Source: Paracoccaceae bacterium (GTDB taxonomy: Bacteria; Pseudomonadota; Alphaproteobacteria; Rhodobacterales; Rhodobacteraceae). Taken from it: a stretch of 64,000 nucleotides of DNA. Numbering within the stretch: the first letter of the stretch is position 1; each line of letters starts with the position of its first letter. Shown one piece after another: positions 63,458 to 64,000 of the stretch. The stretch lies in contig JAPORQ010000052.1 of assembly GCA_026710155.1 (NCBI GenBank), positions 1-64,000 of the forward strand, written 5' to 3'. The notes below the pieces were generated by a model. The model did no database searches, was not told the origin of the DNA, and worked only from the letters and a program-made list of their open reading frames with translations. The position numbers and the translations under genes were made by a program.

Positions 63458-64000
63458 CTAACTCTCAAACCTTTCAGTATCATTCATATCCAACTGGGAC
63501 CCAGTTTTTACCTCAACAAGAATCAATGGCTTGTCCGTTAAATTACTTAAGCTGTGTTTTGTTCCCATTGGTACATCCAATGACTGGTTTTCCTGCAGTG
63601 TAATCTTCCTGTCCTCCAAGGTAATATTGGCTTTACCTTTGAGAACCACCCAATGTTCAGATCGGAAACTGTGTCGCTGCAGCACAATATTTTTACCTGG
63701 ATTGATTTCCAGTCGGTTTATTTGTACCTTTTCCTCGCTCAAAAGTGTCTCAACTTTACCCCAATACCTATTTTCTATCAGATTTTGCCATGATTGGGTG
63801 TATCCGGCTTGTTCGAGCTGATCCACAGCATTTTTCACATCTTGTGTTTGATCTGTTTTGGCAACGAGCACCGCATCGGTTGTTGATACCACAACCAAAT
63901 CCTCGCATCCAAGAGCAACCAGTATTTGATTTGCATTTTCAGATCTAAGGTACGAATTTTTGCATTTGGATGAAAATACATTCCCCGAGGACGATATACC
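63458..64000 (-). CDS. manC: Mannose-1-phosphate guanylyltransferase/mannose-6-phosphate isomerase, partial
   Basis: C-terminal 180 residues; the 5' part lies beyond the window. Contains GNVFSSKCKNSYLRSENANQ, LGCEDLVVVSTTDAVLVAKT and the type II PMI cupin NRYWGKVETL, then LQRHSFRSEHWVVLKGKANI and MGTKHSLSNLTDKPLILVEV. It ends DMNDTERFES. It is clearly different in sequence from the manC at 23537. In the first gene the cupin metal motif is QAHRHRAEHW; here it is QRHSFRSEHW. Confidence 0.9.
   Translation of the reverse strand, partial: GISSSGNVFSSKCKNSYLRSENANQILVALGCEDLVVVSTTDAVLVAKTDQTQDVKNAVDQLEQAGYTQSWQNLIENRYWGKVETLLSEEKVQINRLEINPGKNIVLQRHSFRSEHWVVLKGKANITLEDRKITLQENQSLDVPMGTKHSLSNLTDKPLILVEVKTGSQLDMNDTERFES

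Overview
The window reads as the chromosome of an AT-leaning Gram-negative alphaproteobacterium. The evidence is a free-standing F0 operon (atpI-atpB-atpE-atpX-atpF) with two divergent b-type subunits and no F1 genes beside it, a fused alpha/beta hydrolase-OsmC protein, a CHCC zinc-finger protein, a DUF1285 protein, an LPS Kdo transferase, and GluRS and NAD synthetase of alphaproteobacterial type. Many genes are broken by single-base shifts or stops, and insertion-sequence scars are frequent. That suggests recent, ongoing decay (or sequencing indels in homopolymers), perhaps in a host-associated or lifestyle-shifting lineage. The species cannot be named from the sequence.

Layout. 0-5.2 kb: gltX and nadE, separated by a dead inverted-repeat element and an IS630 scar, then a conserved hypothetical gene. 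5.5-7.7 kb: a large secreted MORN-repeat protein. 7.7-17.2 kb: an accessory island. It holds an hsdS fragment inside 25-bp inverted repeats, higBA, an AbiEii toxin with an unusual partner, a small coiled-coil membrane protein, a Fic-like protein, a TIR-domain protein whose start codon touches a MITE, and an AbiEi/AbiEii pair between two identical IS630 remnants. Four of these genes are followed directly by decayed copies of one LysM-like module. 17.4-20.4 kb: F0 ATP synthase operon plus a YkvA-like protein. 20.5-26 kb: an AruH/AruI-like transaminase-decarboxylase pair, manC and an EamA transporter. 26.1-30.5 kb: a second accessory patch with a broken DNA methyltransferase-HNH fusion, a class II leucine-type tRNA carrying a GCC (glycine) anticodon, a dead coiled-coil gene, an HNH endonuclease and a SprT-like metalloprotease.

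30.6-39.1 kb: mostly housekeeping genes (DUF1285, polA with a degenerate proofreading domain, CHCC zinc finger, alpha/beta hydrolase-OsmC, HIT, PfkB-type adenosine kinase), with an AAA ATPase plus frameshifted DUF4276 pair inserted. 39.3-42.5 kb: a graveyard with a broken two-gene HEPN module, IS1634-type transposase pieces, a serine-resolvase remnant and a 28-bp palindrome. 42.7-57.3 kb: one long minus-strand catabolic operon. It encodes a cupin-type XRE regulator, a dipeptide-type ABC importer, a GAF protein, HyuA, HyuB, two Asp/Glu/hydantoin racemases, an M24 peptidase and a second HyuB. Together these look like uptake, epimerisation and ring or peptide-bond opening of a cyclic amide or small peptide. 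58.1-64 kb: rpsO-pnp, waaA, a glycosyltransferase interrupted at a run of ten C, and the 3' part of a second manC.

The most unusual items are the class II tRNA with a GCC anticodon and a 14-bp complement between its D-arm and its own 3' end, the repeated LysM-like module behind unrelated toxin-type genes, the inverted-repeat-bounded hsdS fragment, and the MITE fused to the start of a TIR defence-type gene.
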